Made by a program: the position numbers and the translations under genes
Notes under the pieces: generated by a model
What the model was told of the DNA's origin: nothing
Databases searched by the model: none
What the model saw: the letters and a program-made list of their open reading frames with translations, nothing else
Part shown: one piece after another, positions 10,056 through 17,993 of the stretch
Numbering within the stretch: position 1 is the stretch's first letter
Layout of the letters: every line of letters begins with the position of its first letter
Assembly (NCBI RefSeq): GCF_016772475.1
Contig: NZ_CP068595.1
Coordinates: 6,386,001-6,450,000, forward strand
DNA length: 64,000 bases
Direction of reading: 5' to 3'
Source of the DNA: Paenibacillus sonchi
Lineage (GTDB): Bacteria > Bacillota > Bacilli > Paenibacillales > Paenibacillaceae

Positions 10056-11474
10056 TTAGTTTGCATTTTCAAATTTCAGGCCATCCTGAGTAAGTTCAAA
10101 CCCGTACCCCTTGGCTAAAACCTGGAGTTCATGTTCATCCACTTCAGTAATTTTAGTTACCTTGTTGTCTTTATCCCTGACGACTTTGAAATCGGCCGTA
10201 CCGTCCCCGTCAAAATAAAATTTATTGAACTTTCCTTCATTTTTAAGATCCTGGTCCAGGAACAGCCGGATATGCTTGCCATTGTACAAAAATCTGTCTT
10301 GGGCTTTGTCATACGCCAGTCCATAGGCCACATAATCCTTCAGTGCATCGTAGTTAAAGTCGCTCACGGTTCCGTCTTGCGAAGAGGCTGACGCAGCGGC
10401 AGAATCAGGCCCGCCGGCGTTGCCTTCGCTTTCTACAGCGTTCATTTCAACAGAGTTTTCAGTATTGGCGCTGCTTTCTGCCCCGCTGGATTGGTCTGCA
10501 AATGCAGACACCGCTCCCAATATTAAAACGAGCGAAATAGCTGCCGTCAATACCGTCAATTTTTTCAATTTCATGATTGACACGATCCTTTCTTTAGTCG
10601 CATTTTTGCTGAAGCCACTGTACAGGGGAGTGAATTTCCCTTTTTGTTCTGCCACCGCCAAGAGACATAAAGCGTAGTCCGCCTTGTGTTCGGCACCAAG
10701 CCTGTGGATCACTCTGGCATCGCACACCATTTCCAAATCCCGGTTCAGGTAGAGATACATCAGCCAGACCAGCGGATTGAACCAGTGCAGGCATAGGACA
10801 GCGGCCGCGGCCAATTTCCACACCGCATCAAAGTGTCTGATGTGCATGTATTCATGAGTGAGAATATAATCCATTGCGGATTCGTTGCCGGTATCGAGTG
10901 ATTTGGGCAAAATAATCTTCGGGTGCAATATTCCGAAGGTGATCGGCGTATCCATCCGGTCATAGGTCAATATCGTCAAGGTCCGCCGCAATGGATGTTT
11001 GGCTAACCAGGCTTCGATAACGGGATGGCTCCCCTGCAGAGGCAGCGCTGTCCGCAGCTCCCTTTTGCTTCTGTAATAGATCACCACTATCGCCATAAGC
11101 AGTAGAGCAGCACCCCCGAGCCACAAGGTATTCAGAAGCTCCGGCATCGGCTCCGGCTCCGGCCCCCCGCCTGAATCTGCCGGGACCTCAACCTCACGGG
11201 TCAGCATCCCGCTGTTCAGGACAGTTGGACCGGGCAACTGGAATACTGCTGCTGTATGTGCATTCACACTGATGGTCGGATCAGCAATTTCAGCCGGCGG
11301 GAATAACTGCGGAAGAATAGGAAAAGAAACTGGGACCAGCAGTCTGGCGACCACAATTCCCCACAGAATGAGAAATAGCAGCCTGGGTAATTTGTGGATA
11401 GCCAAAGACCGCAGCAGGATAACAAGAACGATCAGCACACTCGCCGAAATACTCATCCGTAGGATATCCACCAT
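10056..11474 (-). CDS. BlaR1/MecR1-like M56 membrane metallopeptidase with unusual C-terminal domain
   Basis: 472 residues. The N-terminal half has several membrane helices and the M56 zinc motif HEYMH (ILTHEYMHIRHFD) with the downstream EMVCDA glutamate, as in BlaR1 antirepressor proteases. After a further hydrophobic segment (about 305-325) comes a low-complexity Ser/Ala/Glu linker and a domain of about 110 residues (starting near DFNYDALKDYV), not the penicillin-binding sensor of BlaR1. The gene starts 7 bp after a BlaI-type repressor gene, so it likely senses an envelope signal and triggers repressor cleavage. Beta-lactam sensing is not supported. Confidence 0.85.
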   Translation of the reverse strand: MVDILRMSISASVLIVLVILLRSLAIHKLPRLLFLILWGIVVARLLVPVSFPILPQLFPPAEIADPTISVNAHTAAVFQLPGPTVLNSGMLTREVEVPADSGGGPEPEPMPELLNTLWLGGAALLLMAIVVIYYRSKRELRTALPLQGSHPVIEAWLAKHPLRRTLTILTYDRMDTPITFGILHPKIILPKSLDTGNESAMDYILTHEYMHIRHFDAVWKLAAAAVLCLHWFNPLVWLMYLYLNRDLEMVCDARVIHRLGAEHKADYALCLLAVAEQKGKFTPLYSGFSKNATKERIVSIMKLKKLTVLTAAISLVLILGAVSAFADQSSGAESSANTENSVEMNAVESEGNAGGPDSAAASASSQDGTVSDFNYDALKDYVAYGLAYDKAQDRFLYNGKHIRLFLDQDLKNEGKFNKFYFDGDGTADFKVVRDKDNKVTKITEVDEHELQVLAKGYGFELTQDGLKFENAN

Positions 11475-11481
11475 CGCCGCC

Positions 11482-11841
11482 TCAGCTTAAGCTTTCCACA
11501 ATTTTTTTCAGTTTGTCGATGTCTTCTTTGCTCAGGTTCTTCTCATTGAGGAACGCCGAAAAAAACATCCCCGCCGAACCATTGTACATTTTGTTGATCA
11601 ATTCCTTCGTTTCATAAGTCTGCACCTGTTCTTTGGGAATCAGAGCTGTGCAGACAAAGCCCGGATCGGTCCGCTGGATGGCTCCCTTGACGATCAGCTT
11701 TTTGATTACCGTGTAGGTCGTATTTCTGTTCCAGCCCGTTTCCCGGTTCAAGACCGCCGCCAGATCGCCTGCCGCCAGCATCCCTTCTCTCCACAAAATG
11801 TCCATCACTTTTAACTCGGAATCATACAGTTTGAGCTCCAT
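11482..11841 (-). CDS. BlaI/MecI/CopY-family transcriptional repressor
   Basis: 119 residues with the BlaI winged helix: LKVMDILWREG near the start and TTYTVIKKLIVKGAIQR as recognition and wing region. The C-terminal helices (MFFSAFLNEKNLSKEDIDKLKKIVE) form the dimer and protease-sensitive part. The open frame extends upstream to 11907, but the ATG at 11841 has a GGAGG site 8 bases upstream and the upstream region is full of operator and promoter sequence, so 11841 is chosen. Partner of the M56 protease downstream. Two inverted repeats overlap its promoter, so autorepression is expected. Confidence 0.93.
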   Translation of the reverse strand: MELKLYDSELKVMDILWREGMLAAGDLAAVLNRETGWNRNTTYTVIKKLIVKGAIQRTDPGFVCTALIPKEQVQTYETKELINKMYNGSAGMFFSAFLNEKNLSKEDIDKLKKIVESLS

Positions 11842-11860
11842 GTACCAGCCTCCCTCGAAT

Positions 11861-11914
11861 TGACTACTGAAGTAGTCACGAGTCAATACTACTCCAGTAG
11901 TCACCAATTGTCAA
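11861..11914 (-). promoter_or_regulatory. blaI-like promoter with two tandem operators
   Basis: -35 TTGACA (11909-11914) and -10 TAGTAT (11886-11891) are separated by 17 bp. One operator ACTACT-CC-AGTAGT (11888-11901) lies between and over these boxes. A second, TGACTACT-GA-AGTAGTCA (11861-11878), lies just downstream. The ACTAC half-sites match the GTAGT core known for BlaI/MecI operators. The centres are 25 bp apart. Confidence 0.85.
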
Positions 11915-11949
11915 TTATATCCTGTTAATTCTTTTTTATTCCAAAAGGA

Positions 11950-13710
11950 TCAGGCGTATAAATAGCTTTGTGCCGAATACATCTGATAATATTTCCCCCT
12001 CCGGTTCATCAGTTCGGCATGCGATCCAAATTCACAGATTTCACCCTGGTCAAATACATAGATTGTATCGCACAGTCTGGTCACGCCTAAACGGTGTGAG
12101 ATCATTATCGCCGTTTTATTTTCACACAGCGCCGAGAATTCCTCATAGATCTGTGTTTCCACTTTGGGGTCCAGGCTGGCTGTAGGTTCATCCATAATCA
12201 GAATTTCTGTTTCTGCCCGGCTGAGCGCCCTTGCGATGGCCAGTCTCTGCCATTGGCCGCCAGACAACTCCACATCGTTATTCTCCAGCTGCCCAAGCTG
12301 GGTGTCCAGCCCCTGCGGGAGGTTATCAATAAAGGAATCCATACTGAAGATCTGCAAAGATTGCTTGTGAAAATCTTCTCCGAAATTCCCCGCTTTGATA
12401 TTGTCCGCTACCGAAAGCTGATATTTGATGAAATTTTGGAATACGCAGACCGTCATCGTCCGGAAATCATCAATCACGTCAGCCAATGGTTCACCTCCGA
12501 CCAATACTTCACCTGAAGTCGGCTTGTACAGGCCCAGAAGCACATTAATAAAAGTGGTCTTGCCGCATCCGTTCTCCCCAACCAGGGCAATTTTCTCGCC
12601 TTTTTTTATCGTGATATCAATATTTTTCAAGGTACGGGTCTGGCTATTGGGATATTTGAAATCGACATGTCTGAATTGAATGGTTGGTGACTCAACAATT
12701 TTCTTGTGTCCGCTGCCGGTATCTTCAGGGAGATCCAAAAAGTTCATCATGTCTTCTATATAGAACGTATAATTGTTCATCGAACTGATTTTATTGACCA
12801 TACCGCTCAAACCGTCTGTTATGGCTTGCATTGAAGTGATTACCAGCATCACATCACCAATACTCATCCGGTTCTCCAGAACGCCTATACAGGTCATCAA
12901 CAGACAGATTCCCAGCGCAACGTTCCGGAATATATCAATAAAAGCGCCTCCCAGCGTATAATGCAGCAGCAATTTGAACTTCTCTTTCCATACATCCTTC
13001 CGGATCGCTTCGGTCCGGTCATTGAAATAGTCAATCAGCCCGAACATCCGGATCTCCTTGGCATAACGTCTGCTTGTCAGCACATCGTACATATAGTTTA
13101 AACGGCGCAGCGGCTTGCTTTGTTCAACGGCTTGAAAATAGCTCTTCTTTCCCTGTGCATTCATCAGCAGCAAATAAGGGACCGTAGCGAGCACCGCGAT
13201 CAAGGGGAAATACAGATTGATGTTAATCAGCAGCAGAATGTAGGAGATGATGGAGAATACAGGAAGGACCACAGATAAAGAGTTGTTGATGTAGGATAAT
13301 ATCCCTTTATTGACATTGGACTGCACCCTGTCGAGCAGATCATACACTGCCGGATTCTCCAATTGCTCCATCGAAATAACAGACAGCTTCTTGTTCACTT
13401 GTCTGATAAATTCCCGGTTAATATTATATTTCAGGCGGTTATTGATATGTGCCGTAATATGCTCAAACCATTCAAGGATGATCTTCAGCACGGTATAACC
13501 GGCGATAATGACAACCAGCTTTTGTGTCACTGCGGATGCCGAATGAACGAAAGCGAGGTCATCGATCAAAAGCTTATACAGCCAGGTACCGAGGGGGGCC
13601 AGCAGCGCACTGAACGCCATAAGCGCCAATGAAAAGTATAGCTCTTTGGTGCAAAACAGCTTGACGATCATCATAATGTTGCGGACATGAATCAGCAATT
13701 TATTTTTCAT
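11950..13710 (-). CDS. ABC exporter half-transporter 2 (membrane + ATPase domains) of the RiPP operon
   Basis: About 586 residues. Six membrane helices in the first 300 residues are followed by a nucleotide-binding domain with Walker A GENGCGKTTF, signature LSGGQWQRLAIARA and Walker B ILIMDEPTASLD. The ATG at 13710 overlaps the stop of the upstream transporter by four bases (ATGA), so the two subunits are translationally coupled and probably form a heterodimer. There is no C39 peptidase domain, so leader removal must be done elsewhere. Position at the end of the agrBD-pqqD-radical SAM-precursor row suggests export of the modified peptide or self-immunity. Function is inferred from context. 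Confidence 0.9.
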   Translation of the reverse strand: MKNKLLIHVRNIMMIVKLFCTKELYFSLALMAFSALLAPLGTWLYKLLIDDLAFVHSASAVTQKLVVIIAGYTVLKIILEWFEHITAHINNRLKYNINREFIRQVNKKLSVISMEQLENPAVYDLLDRVQSNVNKGILSYINNSLSVVLPVFSIISYILLLININLYFPLIAVLATVPYLLLMNAQGKKSYFQAVEQSKPLRRLNYMYDVLTSRRYAKEIRMFGLIDYFNDRTEAIRKDVWKEKFKLLLHYTLGGAFIDIFRNVALGICLLMTCIGVLENRMSIGDVMLVITSMQAITDGLSGMVNKISSMNNYTFYIEDMMNFLDLPEDTGSGHKKIVESPTIQFRHVDFKYPNSQTRTLKNIDITIKKGEKIALVGENGCGKTTFINVLLGLYKPTSGEVLVGGEPLADVIDDFRTMTVCVFQNFIKYQLSVADNIKAGNFGEDFHKQSLQIFSMDSFIDNLPQGLDTQLGQLENNDVELSGGQWQRLAIARALSRAETEILIMDEPTASLDPKVETQIYEEFSALCENKTAIMISHRLGVTRLCDTIYVFDQGEICEFGSHAELMNRRGKYYQMYSAQSYLYA

Positions 13711-15443
13711 ATGACCTGATCTCCCGTATCGTACCATTTGGCCTGATTCATAAAGAAACTGCAGTATTCGCCATTCAGCTGCATCAGCTCGGCATGGGTG
13801 CCCTCTTCTACGATCTCCCCGTGCTTCATAAATACGATTCTGTCGGCCAGCTTGGCGATTCCGATTCTGTGCGAGACCAGGACAACACTTTTGCCGCGAA
13901 AATATTTACCGATATTGTTGAATTGCTGGATCTCCGACAACGCATCCAAAGAGGCAGACGGTTCATCGAAGATGATAAAATCAGCATCGCGCATAAACGC
14001 CCGGCTGATCGCCACTTTCTGCCACTGCCCTTCCGACATGTCGATGCCGTCGGCATCGAATTTTTTGCCCAATACCGTGTCCAGCCGCTTAGGATACTGC
14101 TCAATGACATGGTTGATCTGGCCTTTTATGGTTGCTTCTTTGATTTTATCGTTGTCATTAATACGGGTTACATCGCCTATACCGACATTATCCCGTACAG
14201 AAAATTCAAATTTGGCATAATCCTGAAATGCAGCGGTGGCGGTCGCACAATTCTTCCGGACGATGCCTTCAGCAGGCTTAAGCAGGCCGGCCATAACTTT
14301 GGCCAAGGTGCTTTTCCCGCTGCCGTTCTCACCAACGAGCACGATGCTTTCGCCTTTGCCGACGCGCAGATTGATATCCTTTAATGCAGCGGAATGATCG
14401 CCATACGAGAAAGACACATGCTGCAGCTCCATAACCGTTTTGGCTCTGGCTAAGGCAGCGTCCGGCCCGGCCGGAATCCCGGATTCCTCAGGTGTGATCA
14501 GCTCTCTGAATTCTTTGATATAGATTTTATTTTTTTGGGCTTGGGAGAAAAACTCCGCAAAGGCATTGATGCCAACAATGATCTGCCCCTGGCCCTGGCT
14601 CAGCACAATCAGTTGATCGACTGTCAGCGTTGTCAGTGCCACACCATAACACATCACCAGCAAAATGCTATTTTCCAGACCAATCATCAGCCCCGACCAT
14701 ACACAGCCGATTACCGTCCATTTTTTGCTGAAGGCCAGATCGATGTCCCTGATCTCGTCAAATTTGCTAAGCCGTTTCGCTTCCAGCCAATCGAAAATTT
14801 TGAAGCTTCTGATTTCTTTCTGGTTGCTTCTGTCCTGCATAAGATTGCTCAAATACTTCAATTTGCGGTCCTCGTGCTCCTGCTTCTTCATCAAATCGAT
14901 ATGTTCTTTCGTGTTTTTCTTCACAAAATAGTTGTAGAGCAGTCCAAGCACAATAAATGCCAGTAAATAGAGAACACCCAGCCTGACGATAATCAGCGCA
15001 GACATACAAAAGCCGGCAACGGACCCCAGAAAATGAAACACGTCATTAACGGCATTGGTAAGTTTAAACCATACCGTATCTTTAGCCCTTTCGATTTGAA
15101 GCAGATAATCCGCCTGGTCCAATTTGCATAAATCTGCCTTGGCAATTGCATCGAACAGACTTCTTTGCAGCATTGCACCGACCTTGTTCTCCAGCAATTC
15201 TATGAACAGAAGTGAAAAAGAATATTGGATATTCTTCAATGAATATACGAGGATATAGGCGAGGATAAGTCCGGCGATGGCAAGAATTTCAGACTGATGG
15301 CCAAGGCTGACAATGATCCGCTGGATCAGAAGCAGCTCCAGAGGCTGCAGCGAGTACATTAATATGTAGAGCAGGAGAATGGATACCATAGTCACCGGCT
15401 GATGTCTGAAGTAGATCTTTAAGAACCATATGTATTCTTTCAA
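13707..15443 (-). CDS. ABC exporter half-transporter 1 (membrane + ATPase domains) of the RiPP operon
   Basis: 578 residues from the TTG at 15443, which has an AGGGG site 7 bases upstream. An upstream in-frame ATG at 15476 lies inside a hairpin stem without a ribosome site and is rejected. Membrane helices occupy the first 300 residues; the ATPase domain has Walker A GENGSGKSTL, a degenerate signature MSEGQWQKVAISR and Walker B IIFDEPSASLD. It is coupled to the second half-transporter by an ATGA overlap. Likely exports the Cys-rich peptide encoded just upstream. It is separated from the precursor by a strong hairpin, which may lower transporter levels relative to peptide. Confidence 0.9.
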   Translation of the reverse strand: MKEYIWFLKIYFRHQPVTMVSILLLYILMYSLQPLELLLIQRIIVSLGHQSEILAIAGLILAYILVYSLKNIQYSFSLLFIELLENKVGAMLQRSLFDAIAKADLCKLDQADYLLQIERAKDTVWFKLTNAVNDVFHFLGSVAGFCMSALIIVRLGVLYLLAFIVLGLLYNYFVKKNTKEHIDLMKKQEHEDRKLKYLSNLMQDRSNQKEIRSFKIFDWLEAKRLSKFDEIRDIDLAFSKKWTVIGCVWSGLMIGLENSILLVMCYGVALTTLTVDQLIVLSQGQGQIIVGINAFAEFFSQAQKNKIYIKEFRELITPEESGIPAGPDAALARAKTVMELQHVSFSYGDHSAALKDINLRVGKGESIVLVGENGSGKSTLAKVMAGLLKPAEGIVRKNCATATAAFQDYAKFEFSVRDNVGIGDVTRINDNDKIKEATIKGQINHVIEQYPKRLDTVLGKKFDADGIDMSEGQWQKVAISRAFMRDADFIIFDEPSASLDALSEIQQFNNIGKYFRGKSVVLVSHRIGIAKLADRIVFMKHGEIVEEGTHAELMQLNGEYCSFFMNQAKWYDTGDQVI

Positions 15444-15466
15444 GGGGTATCCCCTGCCTTTCAAAG

Positions 15467-15503
15467 AAAAGAACATGATTATGTAGAATAACCATGTTCT
15501 TTT
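15467..15503 (-). terminator. Intercistronic hairpin (partial terminator or processing site) between precursor and exporter genes
   Basis: A perfect 11-bp stem AAAAGAACATG / CATGTTCTTTT with a 15-base loop stands 13 bp after the precursor stop. Only a short T-run follows, so incomplete termination or RNA stabilisation is more likely than a full stop. This arrangement is common after RiPP precursor genes. Confidence 0.6.
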
Positions 15504-15516
15504 GAAAGTATGGATA

Positions 15517-15666
15517 TTACGACCAGTTACCGCACTTAAAGTTATTCTTGCAAGTATAATTGCTGCAATTGAAAGTTTTTGGACAACTGAAGCCTGAAGT
15601 ACACCCAGTAGGAGTGATCATGGAATCAGCGCTTGCTTTTTCAATCAACGGTCTGATATAGCTCAT
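15517..15666 (-). CDS. Cys-rich RiPP precursor peptide (candidate ranthipeptide/sactipeptide/cyclophane class)
   Basis: 49 residues, with an excellent AAGGAGG site 7 bases before ATG 15666. The first 20 residues (begin MSYIRPLIEKASADSM) resemble a short leader. The core has five Cys at 22, 28, 34, 39 and 45, spaced 6-6-5-6, and four of them sit in an aromatic-x-Cys triplet (FSC, FNC, YTC, FKC). It ends GNWS. It lies 33 bp after a radical SAM/SPASM gene with a stand-alone PqqD-like protein and before two ABC exporters, the normal neighbours of thioether or cyclophane RiPPs. The chemistry (S-C thioether versus aromatic C-C link) cannot be decided here. No lanthipeptide enzymes are present. The gene is short enough to be missed by automatic calling. 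Confidence 0.85.
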   Translation of the reverse strand: MSYIRPLIEKASADSMITPTGCTSGFSCPKTFNCSNYTCKNNFKCGNWS

Positions 15667-15699
15667 TTTATTCACCTCCTTTCAAGTGGCTCCCTATTA

Positions 15700-16794
15700 T
15701 TACTGGGGCACCAATGTTTTTCTGTTTTTGTTCAGCTCGGATACATAATATTTCGTTCTCGCTTTGCAGCAGCCATCGGTATCCTGGATGGATCCCCCGT
15801 TGGCCACGGCGATTGCCACACAGCCTTTGCCGCAATTGTGATTCCAAATACAGGTCTGGCACTTGTTCATATAGGTCTGGCCTACTTGAAAAAAACGGAT
15901 CAGATTAATCATCTCAGGGGATTGCAGCATCGACGACAGGCTGGTCTGATTGACATTTCCGATCGCATACTGGACATCGGTAAATAATTGGCACAGAAAT
16001 ACATTCCCGGAAGAGTCAATTCGTGGTGTTAAAGGAATTCTATCATCCTCTTCGGTAATGCTGTTCAACAAAGGACAGCCTCCTGTAAAATCATCAGGTA
16101 GGGTAATTTTGACACCGCTGTTGATCAGGTCCACAATTTCCGCATTTATCTCCAGACTCTCCACGAGCGCGGATTTCTCCAGGATGTCCAGATACAAGTC
16201 ATTTTTATTATTTTCACTTCGGCCCAGGCTGCTCAAGCCGGCAATCTCGGCCTGGGGTATCTTTTTATCAGCGACCATTTTCAGCAGATTCACGATATCA
16301 TCTTTGTTGAAGCTGGTAAGCACGCTGCGGATCAGAATGCGTTCGCTCATGCCGGCTTCGATTAAATGATCCAAGCCCTGCATCGTTTTGTTAAAGCTGC
16401 CGCGTCCGCATAATTGGTCATGTATTTCAGCGCGCGAGCCGTTTAAGCTTAATTGAATGGAAACTTTATAGGAGGCAAATTTCTCGGCTACTTCCTTTGT
16501 AATAAAGGTGCCGTTCGTGATCACCAGCACCATGCCAAAATGCTTTTTTTGCAGTTCATCCATAAAATCCCAGAATTCAGGATGCGTGGTCGGCTCTCCT
16601 CCGGAAATGGTAATGCTTGTATCGGGATCATCCGGCAGAGCATTAATGATATTCATGAAGGTCGGCTTATCAATCTGGCTTTGCAATACACCGGATTCGT
16701 TATAGCAATGCAGACAGCGCAGGTTGCAATTGGAGGTGATTTCCAAATAACAACCGCCTAATTTAAAACTTTCGGCTGGCGACAAAAATTCCAC
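15700..16794 (-). CDS. Radical SAM/SPASM peptide-modifying enzyme
   Basis: 364 residues. The radical SAM cluster motif CNLRCLHC is at 23-30 and the SAM-binding GGEP at 65-68. The C-terminus has a SPASM-like Cys set (C312, C315, C321, C325 and a CC pair at 342-343), which binds auxiliary 4Fe-4S clusters. Such enzymes install thioether or C-C crosslinks in RiPP precursors. The start is GTG 16794 with a GAGGTG site 6 bases upstream, 9 bp after the PqqD-like gene. No leader-binding domain is fused to it, consistent with the separate PqqD-like protein. The substrate is almost certainly the 49-residue peptide encoded next. Confidence 0.93.
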   Translation of the reverse strand: MEFLSPAESFKLGGCYLEITSNCNLRCLHCYNESGVLQSQIDKPTFMNIINALPDDPDTSITISGGEPTTHPEFWDFMDELQKKHFGMVLVITNGTFITKEVAEKFASYKVSIQLSLNGSRAEIHDQLCGRGSFNKTMQGLDHLIEAGMSERILIRSVLTSFNKDDIVNLLKMVADKKIPQAEIAGLSSLGRSENNKNDLYLDILEKSALVESLEINAEIVDLINSGVKITLPDDFTGGCPLLNSITEEDDRIPLTPRIDSSGNVFLCQLFTDVQYAIGNVNQTSLSSMLQSPEMINLIRFFQVGQTYMNKCQTCIWNHNCGKGCVAIAVANGGSIQDTDGCCKARTKYYVSELNKNRKTLVPQ

Positions 16795-16803
16795 ACTAGC
16801 ACC

Positions 16804-17082
16804 TCATTTCCTGATTTTCACAAATCCTCGTTGCTCCAGTTCTTCAAATGCGCCAAGACAGTCCGTGATAATATCGCTTAACTCTAGTCCATCCTTATCC
16901 AGGCATTGGTCATAGAGCAAGCTGGCTACTTCAGAAACAGTTCTCCCGTTGCAGTGTTCCCATAAATATTTGGCGGTCTGGTTCAAAAAGAACATCTCGT
17001 TATTGCGGTCCAGCACCAGCGATTCCTCGCCTAAATCCTCATTGATCACATTCACTTTGGACAATAGCGTATTTGCGTTCAT
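16804..17082 (-). CDS. PqqD-like RiPP recognition element protein
   Basis: 92 residues with the PqqD pattern: three N-terminal strands (SLVLDRNNEMFFLNQTAKYLWEHC) followed by helices (TVSEVASLLYDQ, ITDCLGAFEELEQRGFV). Stand-alone PqqD proteins bind the leader peptide and deliver it to the radical SAM enzyme. The start follows a GAGGA site. It sits between agrD (39 bp) and the radical SAM gene (9 bp), so it belongs to the same operon. Function is from family knowledge and context. Confidence 0.88.
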   Translation of the reverse strand: MNANTLLSKVNVINEDLGEESLVLDRNNEMFFLNQTAKYLWEHCNGRTVSEVASLLYDQCLDKDGLELSDIITDCLGAFEELEQRGFVKIRK

Positions 17083-17121
17083 TGACTCACATCCTCACAG
17101 GTAATTAAACGAAATGTTGCT

Positions 17122-17265
17122 TTATTGCAGCTTTTGCAATTTTTTTACTTCTTCCGGCATTTCCGGCTCATGGGCAATCCACCAGCAGGTTGTGTTGGCA
17201 CCCAGCACAGCGAACATTCCGGCCAGCATCGTAAGCGATTTCAAAGGCCATTGGACCATTTTCAT
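17122..17265 (-). CDS. agrD: AgrD-type autoinducing peptide precursor
   Basis: 47 residues. An amphipathic N-terminal segment (MKMVQWPLKSLTMLAGMF) is followed by a central NTTCWWIA stretch and an acidic tail HEPEMPEEVKKLQK, which lines up with the conserved DEVEVPKEL tail of staphylococcal AgrD. By that alignment the mature pheromone would be a thiolactone ring of five residues (CWWIA) with an N-terminal tail of unknown length. The start ATG overlaps the agrB stop by four bases with a GGGGGAG site. It is processed by AgrB and sensed by AgrC. The gene is too short for most callers but the context is decisive. Confidence 0.9.
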   Translation of the reverse strand: MKMVQWPLKSLTMLAGMFAVLGANTTCWWIAHEPEMPEEVKKLQKLQ

Positions 17266-17840
17266 TGATTCTCCCCCTTTAATTGGATCAGCGCGGAAAG
17301 CTGAGAAATGAGGCAGCCGCATAGACTAGCCAAAACGGCGGTGCCGGCCAGCTGCAGCAAAATCATAGACAGGACAAAAGCATAAAATGAAATATGTACA
17401 GTAACAGATATCTTCTGCAGTGTGCGGCGGCCGTTTGTATCCGCTTGTCCACCCTGCCGGGACATCACGTTCAAGCAGGCAAACAGAACCACAGAGCCCC
17501 CAATAAACAGGATCACAATAGAGCTCACCCACAGGGGAGGCAGTATATCCACAAATGCCAGGGTTGTTATGAAAATAGTGACTGAAATGAAATAACAGGC
17601 CTTGAACGATTTCGCATGATAACCTCCGCCAAAGCTCCGGCACCCGATAACGGCTCCCAGCCAGGCCAGCGCTTCAGGTATCCGGCTGAACCAGACCGAG
17701 ATGGCGATCATGGACATGGCGATGATTGTAACCTCGATCATGGCCTGCAGCCCGTAGCGGATGACCGGCGCATTCTTTTCTTCCACAATGCCTTGCTGGA
17801 CGCTTCGCAGCGTGATTAGTTTCACAATATACTCTATCAT
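17262..17840 (-). CDS. agrB: AgrB accessory gene regulator membrane peptidase
   Basis: 192 residues with five or six membrane helices. The catalytic pair of AgrB is visible as His75 and Cys82 in the segment FGGGYHAKSFKAC. AgrB cuts the C-terminal tail of AgrD and forms the thiolactone in the membrane. The ATG at 17840 follows a GGGGGA site. It is the first gene of the minus-strand operon and is divergent from agrA. Coupled to agrD by a four-base overlap. Confidence 0.95.
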   Translation of the reverse strand: MIEYIVKLITLRSVQQGIVEEKNAPVIRYGLQAMIEVTIIAMSMIAISVWFSRIPEALAWLGAVIGCRSFGGGYHAKSFKACYFISVTIFITTLAFVDILPPLWVSSIVILFIGGSVVLFACLNVMSRQGGQADTNGRRTLQKISVTVHISFYAFVLSMILLQLAGTAVLASLCGCLISQLSALIQLKGENQ

Positions 17841-17857
17841 TCACATCCCCCAAATCG

Positions 17858-17910
17858 AATATAGCGCATTTGTTAATTAAATGGAACATTATGTATGTTA
17901 ATGGTATAAT
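17858..17910. promoter_or_regulatory. Divergent agrB/agrA promoter region with TGTTAAT repeats
   Basis: TATATT (17858-17863) can serve as -10 for agrB on the minus strand and TATAAT (17905-17910) as -10 for agrA on the plus strand. Neither has a good -35 box, as expected for activator-dependent promoters. Two direct 9-mers, TTTGTTAAT (17869-17877) and TATGTTAAT (17894-17902), lie between them. They resemble the GTTAAT-type repeats bound by LytTR regulators such as PlnC and AgrA, although the 25-bp period is longer than the usual 21-22. Confidence 0.55.
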
Positions 17911-17993
17911 AGGACATGCAAACGCATTCTTTTGTCAGATATGCTTCCAAATCTTACATAACTTTACTAGATGAGATGAGAGGAGAGAGAGAT

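Noticed and set aside
11950..15443. The ABC pair as C39-peptidase bacteriocin exporters
   Set aside because: Neither has the N-terminal peptidase domain with Cys/His motif.
15517..15666. Lanthipeptide interpretation of the Cys-rich peptide
   Set aside because: No LanB, LanC, LanM or LanL-like gene is near; Ser/Thr residues are present but the neighbouring enzyme is a radical SAM/SPASM protein.
17916..17993. Upstream part of the agrA open frame as its N-terminus
   Set aside because: The ATG would be only 6 bases after the -10 box, and these residues do not match receiver domains, while the TTG at 17994 has a good ribosome site.
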